NCBI GenBank assembly: GCA_003223025.1
Contig: QHXR01000024.1
Span: forward strand, 124,001 to 188,000
Source of the DNA: Acidobacteriota bacterium
GTDB lineage: Bacteria > Acidobacteriota > Blastocatellia > Pyrinomonadales > Pyrinomonadaceae
Length of the DNA: 64,000 nt
Direction of reading: 5' to 3'
Part shown: piece after piece, positions 1 through 9,280 of the stretch
How positions within the stretch are numbered: the stretch's first letter is position 1
Layout: each line of letters opens with the position of its first letter
Made by a program: the position numbers and the translations under genes
The notes under the pieces: generated by a model
What the model was told of the DNA's origin: nothing
The model's input: only the letters and a program-made list of their open reading frames with translations
The model's database searches: none

Positions 1-3
1 ATC

Positions 4-1134
4 ATGGCAAACATTTTGATTCTTGGCGGTGGATTCGCTGGACTCGTTACAGCCGAGCGGCTCGCAGCAACCCTCGATAAGACGGAGCACCAGATAACAT
101 TGGTCGCGCCGAATAAAAATTTCACTTTCTACCCCGCACTCGTTCATCTTGCTTTCGGGGAATGCGAAGCATCCGACGTGACATTCGCTCTCAGGACAAA
201 GCTTGAGACGATCGGCGTCAGATTTATACAAGGCGAATTTATCCGGCTCGATCCGCAGAGTAGAACGGTTGAGATCGCGGGCGACGATGTGAGCGGCGAG
301 ATCGCGTACGACTATGTCGTTCTCGCGATGGGACGACGTTTGGCAACGGAACACACACCCGGATTTTTCGAGCACGCGTCTCACATGTTGGGCGTGCGCG
401 CTGCCGAGCGTTTCGGAGAGAAGATTAAAAAATTTACGGCCGGAACGATCGTCGTCGGGAGCTGTCCGGATGGCCGCCTTCCGGTCCCGGTTTGCGAGAC
501 CGCATTCGCGATGGCTCGACGGTTTGAAAAACAAATGCAAGCCGGAACCGTGCGCATCAAAGTGATCTTTCCCGAGTCACTTCAGTCAGCGTTCGGCGGC
601 GCGACGCTTCATAAAGAATTGGAATCGGCGTTTCTCAGCCACGGCATAAACGTACTTTACGATGTTCCGATCTCTGAGATCACGGAAGGGAAGATCCTTT
701 CCTCTGCCGGTCACGAGATCGACTACGATCTGCTGATGCTGATCCCGCCGTTCCGCGGTCCTGGGACGCTCTCGTATCTCGGTATATCGGATGATCACGA
801 CTTCGTAAAAGTCGACGGGCACATGTATGTTCACGGTCTCGAGAACGCCTACGCGGTTGGCGACATCGTCGCATTCTCAGGACCAAAGCTCGCACACATG
901 GCTGTTCGTCAAGCTGACGTCGCGGCGGCGAACATCGTCGCCGAGATTCAGGGACATGCTCCGCAGGAAGAGTACTATCACGAGATCTCGACAGTCATAG
1001 ACGCACGCGGAGCGGATTCGATCTTCCTGCATTACGGGATCTGGGATGACGACATGTATCGTCTGAAGAAAGGATATTTCTGGGGGCCGGCAAAAGATTT
1101 TCACGATAGGCTGTGGCAAGTTCGTCACGCCTAG
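4..1134 (+). CDS. FAD/NAD(P)-dependent oxidoreductase, sulfide:quinone reductase-like
   Basis: A 376-residue flavoprotein of the pyridine nucleotide-disulfide oxidoreductase superfamily. The N-terminus carries the FAD-binding GxGxxG motif (ILGGGFAG, residues 5-12), and the C-terminal FAD motif with a conserved Asp is seen as YAVGDIVAF near residue 286. A central CPDG motif and a second Cys (PVCETAF) resemble the cysteine region of sulfide:quinone oxidoreductases and type II NADH dehydrogenase relatives. It probably passes electrons from a soluble donor to the quinone pool at the membrane, but the donor cannot be told from sequence. The gene is complete, with ATG three bases into the window. 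No partner gene is adjacent. Confidence 0.75.
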   Translation: MANILILGGGFAGLVTAERLAATLDKTEHQITLVAPNKNFTFYPALVHLAFGECEASDVTFALRTKLETIGVRFIQGEFIRLDPQSRTVEIAGDDVSGEIAYDYVVLAMGRRLATEHTPGFFEHASHMLGVRAAERFGEKIKKFTAGTIVVGSCPDGRLPVPVCETAFAMARRFEKQMQAGTVRIKVIFPESLQSAFGGATLHKELESAFLSHGINVLYDVPISEITEGKILSSAGHEIDYDLLMLIPPFRGPGTLSYLGISDDHDFVKVDGHMYVHGLENAYAVGDIVAFSGPKLAHMAVRQADVAAANIVAEIQGHAPQEEYYHEISTVIDARGADSIFLHYGIWDDDMYRLKKGYFWGPAKDFHDRLWQVRHA

Positions 1135-1278
1135 CGAAGTTGAAATCCGAACGCAATCGGTTTATATTCGCTTCGTTCTAAAAATAATCGTCTCTGTTTC
1201 TTTGACCCTTGGCCTAACCAGCCAAGGGTTCGCAGGTTTAAAGGGACGCTGTTCAACGTAGTTGTGCAGGAGAATCTC

Positions 1279-1587
1279 GTGAATATTTGGCGATCTGTTT
1301 CGATCTTATTCGCACTCAACATCATTGACGCCGTCGTCACGATAATGTGGATCCGCAACGGTGTCGCGACCGAAGGGAATTACCTGATGGCAAGCGTGCT
1401 CGACTTCGGAGAAGTTCCTTTCTTCGCAGTCAAGATCGGCATGGGAATCATCGCGTGTGGAGTTCTTCTTTACGGAGCAGAATATCGGCTCGCTCAAGTC
1501 GGTGCGCGGATCGCAGTCGCCGCTTATTCATTCGCCATGGTCACGCATGTCCTGACAGGCTTCGCCGCGGCGGGTTATCTTTCCTAA
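1279..1587 (+). CDS. Small membrane protein, DUF5658-like
   Basis: About 102 residues with three to four hydrophobic helices. The pattern near the N-terminus (LNIIDAVVT, then a Gly/Glu/Asn turn GVATEGNYLM) resembles DUF5658 proteins, whose function is unknown. I chose GTG at 1279 because AGGAG at 1268-1272 lies six bases before it. An in-frame GTG at 1264 lies upstream of that ribosome site and would add only five residues. The gene stands alone and converges on the subtilase gene, sharing the terminator at 1586-1607. Confidence 0.6.
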   Translation: MNIWRSVSILFALNIIDAVVTIMWIRNGVATEGNYLMASVLDFGEVPFFAVKIGMGIIACGVLLYGAEYRLAQVGARIAVAAYSFAMVTHVLTGFAAAGYLS

Positions 1588-1607
1588 ATTTTTCAGCGAA
1601 AAATTTT
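1586..1607. terminator. Bidirectional AT-rich hairpin between convergent genes
   Basis: Nine-base stem AAATTTTTC with loop AGC and GAAAAATTT, followed on each strand by T-rich sequence. It overlaps the stop codons of both convergent genes and can terminate in both directions. Confidence 0.55.
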
Positions 1608-4599
1608 ACTGGCCGATCATCTTGTTGAGTGCCTGGGCGAGCTCGATGCGAGTGATCGCGCGTGACGGATTGAACGAATTTCCGTCGAGAGAGATGAACC
1701 CTCGCTGGAGCGCGACCGCGACATGACCGCGTAAAGCAGCGGGAATAGACGCGGCATCCGCAACGCTAACCGATAGAGTGGCGGTCGACGCTTGAGATTC
1801 AAGTCCAGCGGCTTTCACATATGCGATCGCGGCGACGAGCCTGGTCGCAGAATTATTTGGATAAAACTTTCCGCCCGAAACTGCATCGACGATCAGCGCA
1901 CCGCCCGCATTCGCCTGCAGACTCTCGATAGCATTTCGTGAATAGATGTCACGAACATCCGAATACATCGGACTCGAAAAAATATATTGAGTGACGAAAC
2001 CGCCGCGCACGATCGCGTCAGCGAATTCTGCACGCGATACGCTCGACGACGGGCGAAACTTTCGTCCTTCGGGGAGCATCACGCTGCTTAGTAGACTCTT
2101 CTCCGCTTCAGCCGCGAGCGCCGGCGAAAGCGTGTCGAGATCCGTCATCGTCGGATATTCGACCTGCGTCAGTTCAACCGCGCCGAAAACGTTTTGCGAT
2201 GTGCCGACCAGTCCGGAATGTCGAACGGATACCCGCAGCGTCTGCGCGAGCGGATTTCGAAAGACGACCTTTTCGCGACGGCCGGTCACCCCGGGCACGG
2301 TCAAATAATTCGATTCGCCGATCAGCGAGTTCGACGGATCGTAAACTTTTAATCCAAAGTCATTCGTGCTCAGATTCCACGCAACGCTGATGCTCGCCTG
2401 AACCGTGTTCGCAGGGATCGTAACGCTTGACGATCCGGCGACACCTGGAAATATCATCGAATCGAATGTCTGCGCGGTTCGCGTCGTAAAGCGAACTCCG
2501 TTTCGCGTGATCGTCGATCTGAACGCTCCCATGTGGCGTTCGGGAAATTCCGCTTCGAGCACAGCCGCGTATGTGTTCAGCATTCCGGCACCGGCTTCAT
2601 GGAAGAAATATTTTGGAAGTGGTGTCGCGGTGCGGCTGAGAATGTCTTTGACCTCCGCCGGCGACAAGCTCGGATTTGCCTCGAGCATCAACGCGATCGC
2701 TCCGGCGACTTGCGGTGCCGAGAAGGAAGTTCCCGTCGCGGTCGTGTAGTACGGAAGCTCGGTAAGAGCAAGACGCTGAGCGTCAGCGCCGCCGAGACCC
2801 GTCGTTCCGGTCACGGTGCCGGGTGCGCGCAAACTGACGACGTTTGTACCGGGAGCGACGAGAGTCGGGTGTTGCAGATCGTTACCAAAATTTCCGCGGC
2901 TCGAGTAACTCGCGAGGCTCGATCGATCATCCGTCGCGCCGACACCTACGACCCACGGTGCAACCGCGTACGGATTCATAGTTCCGTTCCCCGGACCGCT
3001 GTTCCCTGCCGAGAAGACGACATTGATCCCGCGATCGGTCAGCATCTTTGTCGCGACATTTACCGGATCGTTCTCGTCGTAAACCGTGTTCGCCGAGAAA
3101 CTGCAATTCACGACGCGAACGTTATACGCCGAGGCTTTCTGCAAAAGATAATCGAAACCCGCAAGCACGTACATCAAGTTGAGATCGCCGGAGCTCAACC
3201 CGAGAAGTTTTGCTCCCGGAGCGGTTCCGCCGAATTTTCCGTTCGAGCTCGCACCGCTCGCCGCGATCACACCACCGACAAAAGTGCCATGACCGCTCAC
3301 GTCGGTGGTCGGAAGATTTTCTACCGGGTTCGGATAAGTAAATCCGGCGGGCACACTTTGCAGATCGTTCAGACGAACGTTTTGCACGAGCTTTCCGCTC
3401 AAGTCGCCGTGAAGGCCGTTGATGCCGGTGTCGAGAACCGCGACGGTTACATTCCGTCCGGTGACGGCGAGACCGCCGTTCGCACTTCGCAGATCGCTGT
3501 CCGGAGCGACACGTTGGATGCCTGTCGGGTTAAAGTACGGATCCGAGTTGAACGTCAGCGTCCTGTTTCCGTAAAGCGATCGCACGGACGGCAGGTGCGA
3601 GATCGCGATCATCTGATCGCGCGTGCCGGTGACATAAACCGCCGGCAGAATTCTCATTCGAGTACCGCCGAGTATTCCGATCTGACGAACCTGCGCGACG
3701 TCCGCATCGGTCACCGAATTGTGAAAGACGACAACGGCATTGATGCTGCTATCGTCGGTCGCGTTGTTCAGTTGGACGGCGAGCTCAGGATCGAGAGACT
3801 GAAGACCGACGGTATCATCGGCGCCGGTCAGCGTGATCCCATCGACGCGATCCAATTTAATTCCGTCGGCACCGGTCAGCGTGATTCCATCCGCACCGGT
3901 CAGCGTAATTCCGTCGGCACCCGTCAGCGTGATCCCGGTCGGATTCGTATGATCGAACAATACGCCCGATGTTCCGAACCCGACGATCGAATCCGCACCC
4001 GTCAGCGTGATACCGTCGGCTCCGGTCAACGTAATTCCATCGACGTGCGTGGACGCGATTTGATCCGCACCGGTCAGCGTGATGCCCGTCGGACTGACAC
4101 GCGTCGCATCATCGGCTCCGGTCAACGTAATTCCATCGGCACCGGTCAACGTGATTCCATCTGCACCGGTAAGTGTGATTCCGTTCGGCCGTCTGACGAG
4201 GATCGAATCGGCGCTGTACTGCGTTCCGTCCGCACCGGTCAGCGTAATTCCATCGGCTCCGGTCAGCGTGACCCCATCGGCTCCGGTCAGCGTGATTCCG
4301 TCCGCACCCGTAAGCGTGATCCCGTTGGGTCCGGTGTACGTCGCTCCATTCGGGCCGGCCGATGTAGTGTTATCGGCACCGGTCAGAGTGATCCCGTCCG
4401 CTCCGGTTAGCGTGATACCGTTCGAGCTGTAACTGAGAAAACCGTCCGCGCCCGTCAGCGTTATGCCGTTCATGCCGACATAACTAATTCCATCCGCACC
4501 GGTAAGCGTAATTCCGCTCGACCTAACGACGGAAATTCCCGCGCTGACGGAATTTGCCGCCAATGCGAGAAGGAGGATCAACGAGACGATTTTTCTCAT
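1606..4599 (-). CDS. Secreted S8 (subtilisin-like) serine protease with GITLTGAD repeats and SLH-like tail
   Basis: A 997-residue exported protease. Signal peptide at residues 1-20 (ends VSAG); then an octapeptide repeat region (about 29-260) with 17 exact GITLTGAD copies and one GVTLTGAD. Next comes a propeptide-like domain with an LGGT motif, shared with the two other subtilases here. The S8 catalytic triad is visible: Asp in VLDTGING (about 388), His in SGHGTFVGG (about 436), Ser in GTSFSAPQVAG (about 625). A beta-sandwich-like segment follows, and the last 180 residues look like degenerate S-layer homology repeats (FRPSSSVSRAEFADA, FYPNNSATRLVAA, FNPSRAITRIELA). It is likely surface-attached. 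It is transcribed divergently from the ATPase gene at 4899, and its promoter carries the CTCAA boxes. Confidence 0.9.
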   Translation of the reverse strand: MRKIVSLILLLALAANSVSAGISVVRSSGITLTGADGISYVGMNGITLTGADGFLSYSSNGITLTGADGITLTGADNTTSAGPNGATYTGPNGITLTGADGITLTGADGVTLTGADGITLTGADGTQYSADSILVRRPNGITLTGADGITLTGADGITLTGADDATRVSPTGITLTGADQIASTHVDGITLTGADGITLTGADSIVGFGTSGVLFDHTNPTGITLTGADGITLTGADGITLTGADGIKLDRVDGITLTGADDTVGLQSLDPELAVQLNNATDDSSINAVVVFHNSVTDADVAQVRQIGILGGTRMRILPAVYVTGTRDQMIAISHLPSVRSLYGNRTLTFNSDPYFNPTGIQRVAPDSDLRSANGGLAVTGRNVTVAVLDTGINGLHGDLSGKLVQNVRLNDLQSVPAGFTYPNPVENLPTTDVSGHGTFVGGVIAASGASSNGKFGGTAPGAKLLGLSSGDLNLMYVLAGFDYLLQKASAYNVRVVNCSFSANTVYDENDPVNVATKMLTDRGINVVFSAGNSGPGNGTMNPYAVAPWVVGVGATDDRSSLASYSSRGNFGNDLQHPTLVAPGTNVVSLRAPGTVTGTTGLGGADAQRLALTELPYYTTATGTSFSAPQVAGAIALMLEANPSLSPAEVKDILSRTATPLPKYFFHEAGAGMLNTYAAVLEAEFPERHMGAFRSTITRNGVRFTTRTAQTFDSMIFPGVAGSSSVTIPANTVQASISVAWNLSTNDFGLKVYDPSNSLIGESNYLTVPGVTGRREKVVFRNPLAQTLRVSVRHSGLVGTSQNVFGAVELTQVEYPTMTDLDTLSPALAAEAEKSLLSSVMLPEGRKFRPSSSVSRAEFADAIVRGGFVTQYIFSSPMYSDVRDIYSRNAIESLQANAGGALIVDAVSGGKFYPNNSATRLVAAIAYVKAAGLESQASTATLSVSVADAASIPAALRGHVAVALQRGFISLDGNSFNPSRAITRIELAQALNKMIGQ
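3818..4515 (-). repeat. 24-base coding repeat for the octapeptide GITLTGAD
   Basis: Eighteen octads, mostly in an eight-residue register and interrupted by spacer octads of other sequence (GISYVGMN, GFLSYSSN, QIASTHVD). Codons differ between copies at silent positions, for example GTC against GTA/GTT and AGC against AAC on the plus strand. The peptide therefore looks conserved rather than freshly duplicated. Confidence 0.9.
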
Positions 4600-4800
4600 C
4601 TGTAATCTAGTTTCAATCTAATGAACCCGGCCTAAGGTGGAAGAAAAACGGCCGGAGTGAACCAAAATCGAACGCAATTTCGAGCTCAAATCGCGTAATC
4701 GAGAGTCGCCCAGCATTCAGCAATTTTCATTCCGTCAAAACCCATTTCTTTCATCGCTTAGGTCCGGAAAAGACTGAAATGCGACCTTCAAACCAAGGCC

Positions 4801-4833
4801 AGTCTAAAAGAGGCGGGTTGAGAAAAACTTGAG
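4801..4833 (-). promoter_or_regulatory. Predicted BTAD-regulator operator and promoter of the subtilase at 1606-4599
   Basis: On the minus strand, two CTCAA boxes lie exactly 11 bp apart (TTGAG on the plus strand at 4829-4833 and 4818-4822). Nine bases after the second heptamer CTCAACC is TAGACT (4806-4801), a -10-like hexamer. The spacing equals that at the other subtilase promoters. About 200 nt of leader separate it from the start codon. Confidence 0.6.
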
Positions 4834-4858
4834 TCGTGTCGTCCCGCAATTCAGTCGG

Positions 4859-4891
4859 TTCAAGTTTTTCTCAAGTTTGGAGTTCTAAAGT
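4859..4891 (+). promoter_or_regulatory. Predicted BTAD-regulator operator and promoter of the ATPase gene at 4899
   Basis: TTCAA at 4859 and CTCAA at 4870 are 11 bp apart. The heptamer CTCAAGT is followed after nine bases by TAAAGT (4886-4891). With the minus-strand boxes this forms a perfect 15-bp inverted repeat (4818-4832 with 4860-4874). The hexamer lies so close to ATG 4899 that the transcript would be nearly leaderless. Confidence 0.55.
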
Positions 4892-4898
4892 ACTCGCG

Positions 4899-5726
4899 AT
4901 GACAATGACCTCCTATTTTCTGCACGACACTTTCGACTCATCGGAAAGCTACTCTCCGGCGACGCTTCGGTCTGTCCGTCGAAGACCGGCGACCGAGCGA
5001 GAAGATGTACATCTCCTTCGAGAGAAGCTTCGCGTGCCGCGTCAGCGCGGGTTGATAAAGAGACCGCGTCTCGACGAAATACTGCGAAAGTCGGTCGCGC
5101 AGTTTCCGGCGACACTCGTTTCCGGACGTGCAGGAACGGGAAAGAGCACGCTCGCGGCGCAGTTTGCACGGCAGCAGCAGCACGTCGCGTGGTACTCGGT
5201 CGAATCGTCAGACATCGATTGGAATGTCTTTGCACACTATTTCGCGACGTCCATCCTCGGCTCCGTCAAAAGCAAGGTTCGCGTCTCGGATGTGCTGCCC
5301 GACGAGATCCACGCATCGCAATCGGCGATCGCAACTTTCCTAATAAATGTATTTTCCGAGGTCGAGACGGATCTTCTCGGGAAACCGCTTCTCATCGTCC
5401 TCGACGACATTCATCACTTGTTCGACGCCGAATGGTTCGACGAGTTTTTCCGACTGCTTTTATCTTCGCTTCCCGACAATACACATGTGATGCTGCTCTG
5501 CCGCAGCAAACCTCCGAACCCGCTCTGGAGGTTGCGCTCCAAACAGCAGTTGAACGTGATCGATGAAAAACTTCTCGCATTCGATCTCGCCGAAACCGTC
5601 CAACTCGTAAAGCGTGCCGGAGTTCTACGCAGCGAGGCGGAGCGCGCACACTCGGCGACATTCGGACGAGTGTCGAAATTGTTAGAGTTTGTGGGAGCAA
5701 GAATTCCTAATACGCTTACCTTGTAA
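4899..5726 (+). CDS. Stand-alone MalT-like STAND ATPase domain protein
   Basis: About 275 residues comprising only the NTPase part of a MalT/BTAD-type regulator. Walker A is GRAGTGKST (about 76-84) and Walker B is LLIVLDDIHHL. It aligns by eye with the N-terminus of the next gene (KLRVPRQRGLIKRPRL against KLLPPRAVSELLDRPRL), so the two are paralogues. There are no TPR and no DNA-binding domain. It is either a truncated gene or a free ATPase partner of the full regulator. ATG 4899 (or 4905) is preferred; an upstream in-frame GTG at 4836 lies inside the operator. The tail after about residue 250 looks unlike the family, which fits truncation by the palindrome that follows. Confidence 0.7.
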   Translation: MTMTSYFLHDTFDSSESYSPATLRSVRRRPATEREDVHLLREKLRVPRQRGLIKRPRLDEILRKSVAQFPATLVSGRAGTGKSTLAAQFARQQQHVAWYSVESSDIDWNVFAHYFATSILGSVKSKVRVSDVLPDEIHASQSAIATFLINVFSEVETDLLGKPLLIVLDDIHHLFDAEWFDEFFRLLLSSLPDNTHVMLLCRSKPPNPLWRLRSKQQLNVIDEKLLAFDLAETVQLVKRAGVLRSEAERAHSATFGRVSKLLEFVGARIPNTLTL

Positions 5727-5738
5727 ATAGTTATTACC

Positions 5739-5820
5739 TATCAGTTATCACCTATCACTTATTCCGGAAAGGAATCGGTTTTCTCCGGAATAAGTGATAG
5801 GTGATAGGTGATAACTGATA
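5739..5820. repeat. Long inverted repeat between the two ATPase genes
   Basis: A perfect 23-bp inverted repeat (5746-5768 with 5784-5806, loop 15) and an alternative outer pairing (5739-5752 with 5807-5820). It is built from GTGATAG units. It could act as a terminator or mRNA stabiliser just after the short ATPase gene; no T-tract follows. Confidence 0.75.
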
Positions 5821-5870
5821 ACAGAAGCGTTATGGCATAATACTGCCACCCCGATAGAATCCGAGAAGCG

Positions 5871-8800
5871 ATGCAGGACAAGAATTTTTTTCTTCGTACA
5901 AAACTGCTGCCTCCGCGCGCCGTGTCTGAGCTTCTCGATCGGCCGCGCCTGACAAAAAAACTAGAAGCAAATCTCGGATCGCTCGTGACGCTGGTCGCCG
6001 CCGATGCGGGCTGCGGAAAGACTACGCTGATCGCCGACTTCGTCCGCAACCAGCCGCGTCCGTCGGTTTGGTATCAACTCGATCACACCGATGCCGATCC
6101 GGTCGTTTTTCTCGGCTATGTCGCACACGGAATCCGGAATCTTTATCCCGATTTCGGCGAAGCGATCTTTCCGTATCTCAGCGAAGCGAATGAAGAAGTC
6201 CTTCGATTTCCGGAACGCGCGGCCGATCTTTTGATCAACGAGATCCTGCAGTCGGTCGAACAGCCGTTCATTCTGGTGCTCGATGACTATCATCACATCG
6301 GACGGGAGACGGTCGTTCATAAAATGGTCGATCGCCTGCTGCAATATTCATCAGACCTGCTTCATCTCGTGATAACGACGCGCGATCTTCCGCCGCTCGC
6401 CATCATGCGACGGCGTTCGCAATCGGCGGCGCTTCTGATCACACGCGACGATCTTCTTTTCACCGACGATGAGGTGCGAGAGCTTTTTCGAAAGACGCTC
6501 GACGTCGAGCTAAAGGACGAGGAGATCGCCGAGTATCGGGGCCGAACGCACGGATGGATCACGGCACTGCAGCTCGTGCGTCAGGTCGCGGAGCAGGAGA
6601 TGCACGCGGCGAACGATTCGGGACCGATCAATCTGCACAATGTTTTGCAGCAGTCGGAAAAGGACATTTTCGATTATTTTGCCGAAGAGGTTTTCACGCG
6701 CGAGTCGGATGAGACGCGATCGCTGCTGATGCATCTGTCACTTCTCGAATCGCTCCAGCTCGATCTTTGCAGCACTCTCTTTCCAGATCTCCGCTGTTCG
6801 GCTTCGCTGCCGGAGCTCGCCCAGAAAAATGTTTTTCTAACGGTTGTCGGCGATGGGCACGGCAGCGAAGAATATCGATTTCATCCGCTGTTTCGCGAGT
6901 TTTTGTTGAGAAGATTGAGAGCGGAAGTCGGGCAAGTTCGAGTCGCGGACGAGCGCAATCGTATCGCCGAGTATCTGCTGCAAAATAAAAAGTGGGAGAT
7001 GGCTCTGCCCTATCTGCTCGACGCTCAAAGCTTCGATCGTGCGGCGTCGGTCATCGCCGAGACGGGAGCGGACTGGATCGCGGCCGGAGCATTCACATCG
7101 CTCGGATTGTTTGCGGATAAAGTGCCCGATGCGAGTCTCGAAAAGTTTCCGCGATCGCTTTTGCACAAAGCCGAAATCGCGCGACTGCAGGGCGAGACCG
7201 AGAAATCTTCCGGCATGCTTCACACGGCGGTGAAGCTCATGAACGCCGCCGGCGATAAGATCGGCGAGGCAGAGGCTCTTCATTCGCTCGCGATCCTCGC
7301 ACGTCGTCGCGGCCGTCATGCTGAAGCGTTCGAGTTACTCGACCGCGCGGAAGCTCTAGTGCCGTCGACATCCGAAACATTTCTCAAATGCGCGAACACG
7401 CGCGGGTTATGTCTGATCGTGCAGGGGAACTGGGCCGAGGCGGAGCAGCAGTTTCGGATCGCGCTCGAGCTCGCCGAGAAGCTCGCGAACGAACCTTACA
7501 TTCGAATGGTCACGCACAACCTCGCGCTTGCTCCCGGATTTCGAGGCGATTTCGGCGAAGCACTTCGATGGTTTAAGCGGATCTTTCGTGAAGACCAACC
7601 CGACAAACGCCTCCCGCAGGAAGCGATCGGTCATTTGAATGTTGCGCGTCTGCATCTCTACCGCGGCGAATTCGATGAGACGGAAAAGCATCTCAATCGC
7701 TCGCTCGAGCTTTGCCAGCTCTACAATCTGCGCTTTCTGCGGGGTGAGATCTTCGAAGCGTTCGGAAATTTCTATCGCGAGAAGAATGATTTTCAACACG
7801 CCGAGGAATTCTACGAACGCGCGCTAAACGCTTACGACGAAGCCGAGATCGACGTCAATTCAAAGGAAGTGAATGAAGAGCGAGCGACGTTCTATCGTTT
7901 GCGCGGTGAAAACTCGAAGGCCCGCGGGCTGCTCGAAGGATTGATCCGCTCACGCGAAACTCAGGGAAATGAGCTCGGCATAAATACCGCGAAACTTCGA
8001 CTCTTCCAAGTCGATCTCGCCGACGGAAAGTCTGAGGGCCTGAGTGAAAAGATCGAATCCGTTCTCAAATATTTCAGCGAGCACGATCACTATTACGACG
8101 AAGCTCTGGCAGCGATGGTGCTCGCAGAAACTTATTTCTCGCAAGGCAATCAAAAAGAAACGATCGAGGCCGCAAAACTTGCTCTCGATCTTTCGGCCCG
8201 GTTCGATTACGACTTCTGGCTGCGACGCGAGATACGTCGCAGTCCCGGGATATTCGGCGATGAGGAGATCTTCGAAAGATTGCCCGCCGATCTTCGCGAG
8301 GAGTTGTCTGCCGACCGTTCCGTTCCACCGGCAAGTAACTTTAGAGTTTCCGCGAGCATGACATCGCCGATCACCGATCTGACGATAAAAGTTCTCGGAC
8401 CGGTCGAGATCTATCGAGATCCGGCGCATTTGTTTGCCCCCGATGCGTGGACGACGCGTCGCGCTCGCGACATCTTTTGCTACATTGCAACGAGCAAGCA
8501 TCGACGCGTTCCGAAAGAGGTATTGATCGACGCATTCTGGTTGGATCAGGATATGGCGACGGTTGAGAAGAATTTTCATCCGACAATCTCGCACATCAGA
8601 AAGGCGCTCAACAGTCGTCAGGCGTTCAAACAGAATTTCGTAGTCTTTCGCGACGGAGCCTATCAGCTAAATCCGGAGCTGTCTTATTCGATCGATACCG
8701 AGGAATTCGATCTTTGTATTACGGATGCCGAGAAAGCGAAACGCGAAAAGGATGCCGGGCGATTTCGCTCTAGTCTCGAGTCCGCGTATGCAGTCTACCG

Positions 8801-9131
8801 CGGCGAATTCATGGCGGGGATCTATGAAGACTGGGCCGACGAACGCCGTCAATATTACACAGAGCAGATCTCTCGCGTGACGTCGGCTCTCGCGAAACTA
8901 TCGCTGTCCGAAAAGCGCTGGACGGACGCGTTGAAATTCAGCGCCGAAGCGCTCCGCGACGATCCTTATCGCGAGGACATGCACCGTCTGACGATGAAAG
9001 CCCTGGCATCGCAAGGAAAGCCCACCGCCGTGAAAAAACATTTCGAAGATCTGCAGAAGATCTTGAAGGACGAACTCGGGATCGAACCGTCGGCTGAGAC
9101 ACGGAAGGTGTTTCAGGAATTGAGTTCGTGA
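5871..9131 (+). CDS. STAND ATPase - TPR - BTAD transcriptional regulator (AfsR/SARP-like)
   Basis: A 1086-residue regulator. MalT-like NTPase at residues 1-330 with Walker A ADAGCGKTT (about 44-52) and Walker B FILVLDDYHH. TPR-like helical repeats fill about 380-800. The C-terminus (about 835-1086) has an OmpR-type winged helix (LTIKVLGPVEIYRD, then WTTRRARDIFCYIA) followed by a BTAD domain ending LGIEPSAETRKVFQELS. The order is the reverse of classical AfsR, where the DNA-binding part is N-terminal; the MalT-first arrangement is common in multidomain BTAD proteins. SARP/BTAD proteins bind 11-bp-spaced direct repeats near -10, and such repeats precede the neighbouring subtilase genes, so it is the likely activator of the island. 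Its own promoter lacks clear CTCAA boxes. Confidence 0.9.
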   Translation: MQDKNFFLRTKLLPPRAVSELLDRPRLTKKLEANLGSLVTLVAADAGCGKTTLIADFVRNQPRPSVWYQLDHTDADPVVFLGYVAHGIRNLYPDFGEAIFPYLSEANEEVLRFPERAADLLINEILQSVEQPFILVLDDYHHIGRETVVHKMVDRLLQYSSDLLHLVITTRDLPPLAIMRRRSQSAALLITRDDLLFTDDEVRELFRKTLDVELKDEEIAEYRGRTHGWITALQLVRQVAEQEMHAANDSGPINLHNVLQQSEKDIFDYFAEEVFTRESDETRSLLMHLSLLESLQLDLCSTLFPDLRCSASLPELAQKNVFLTVVGDGHGSEEYRFHPLFREFLLRRLRAEVGQVRVADERNRIAEYLLQNKKWEMALPYLLDAQSFDRAASVIAETGADWIAAGAFTSLGLFADKVPDASLEKFPRSLLHKAEIARLQGETEKSSGMLHTAVKLMNAAGDKIGEAEALHSLAILARRRGRHAEAFELLDRAEALVPSTSETFLKCANTRGLCLIVQGNWAEAEQQFRIALELAEKLANEPYIRMVTHNLALAPGFRGDFGEALRWFKRIFREDQPDKRLPQEAIGHLNVARLHLYRGEFDETEKHLNRSLELCQLYNLRFLRGEIFEAFGNFYREKNDFQHAEEFYERALNAYDEAEIDVNSKEVNEERATFYRLRGENSKARGLLEGLIRSRETQGNELGINTAKLRLFQVDLADGKSEGLSEKIESVLKYFSEHDHYYDEALAAMVLAETYFSQGNQKETIEAAKLALDLSARFDYDFWLRREIRRSPGIFGDEEIFERLPADLREELSADRSVPPASNFRVSASMTSPITDLTIKVLGPVEIYRDPAHLFAPDAWTTRRARDIFCYIATSKHRRVPKEVLIDAFWLDQDMATVEKNFHPTISHIRKALNSRQAFKQNFVVFRDGAYQLNPELSYSIDTEEFDLCITDAEKAKREKDAGRFRSSLESAYAVYRGEFMAGIYEDWADERRQYYTEQISRVTSALAKLSLSEKRWTDALKFSAEALRDDPYREDMHRLTMKALASQGKPTAVKKHFEDLQKILKDELGIEPSAETRKVFQELSS

Positions 9132-9135
9132 TCCA

Positions 9136-9184
9136 GTTCAGAGTGCGCGATTTATCGCGTAGTTCAACTTCGCGATTTATCGCG
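9136..9184. repeat. REP pair, left end of RAYT unit
   Basis: Two imperfect palindromes, GCGCGATTTATCGCG and CGCGATTTATCGCG, separated by TAGTTCAACTT. This is the tandem hairpin arrangement of REP doublets. Confidence 0.75.
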
Positions 9185-9280
9185 TCGAGATCAGTAAATA
9201 TCCCATCCCTTTCCATAATCCAAAACTGGATACTCAAGCCATATCTTCCGAGCTTCGTCTTTACCGAACTCCTCAAGATA

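Noticed and set aside
2533-4410. A 625-residue open frame on the plus strand opposite the first subtilase
   Set aside because: It exists because the GITLTGAD repeat has no stop codon in the reverse frame; the minus-strand protein has clear domains and a catalytic triad.
4836-4898. GTG start for the short ATPase gene
   Set aside because: It lies between the two arms of the operator and has no ribosome site; ATG 4899 is more likely.
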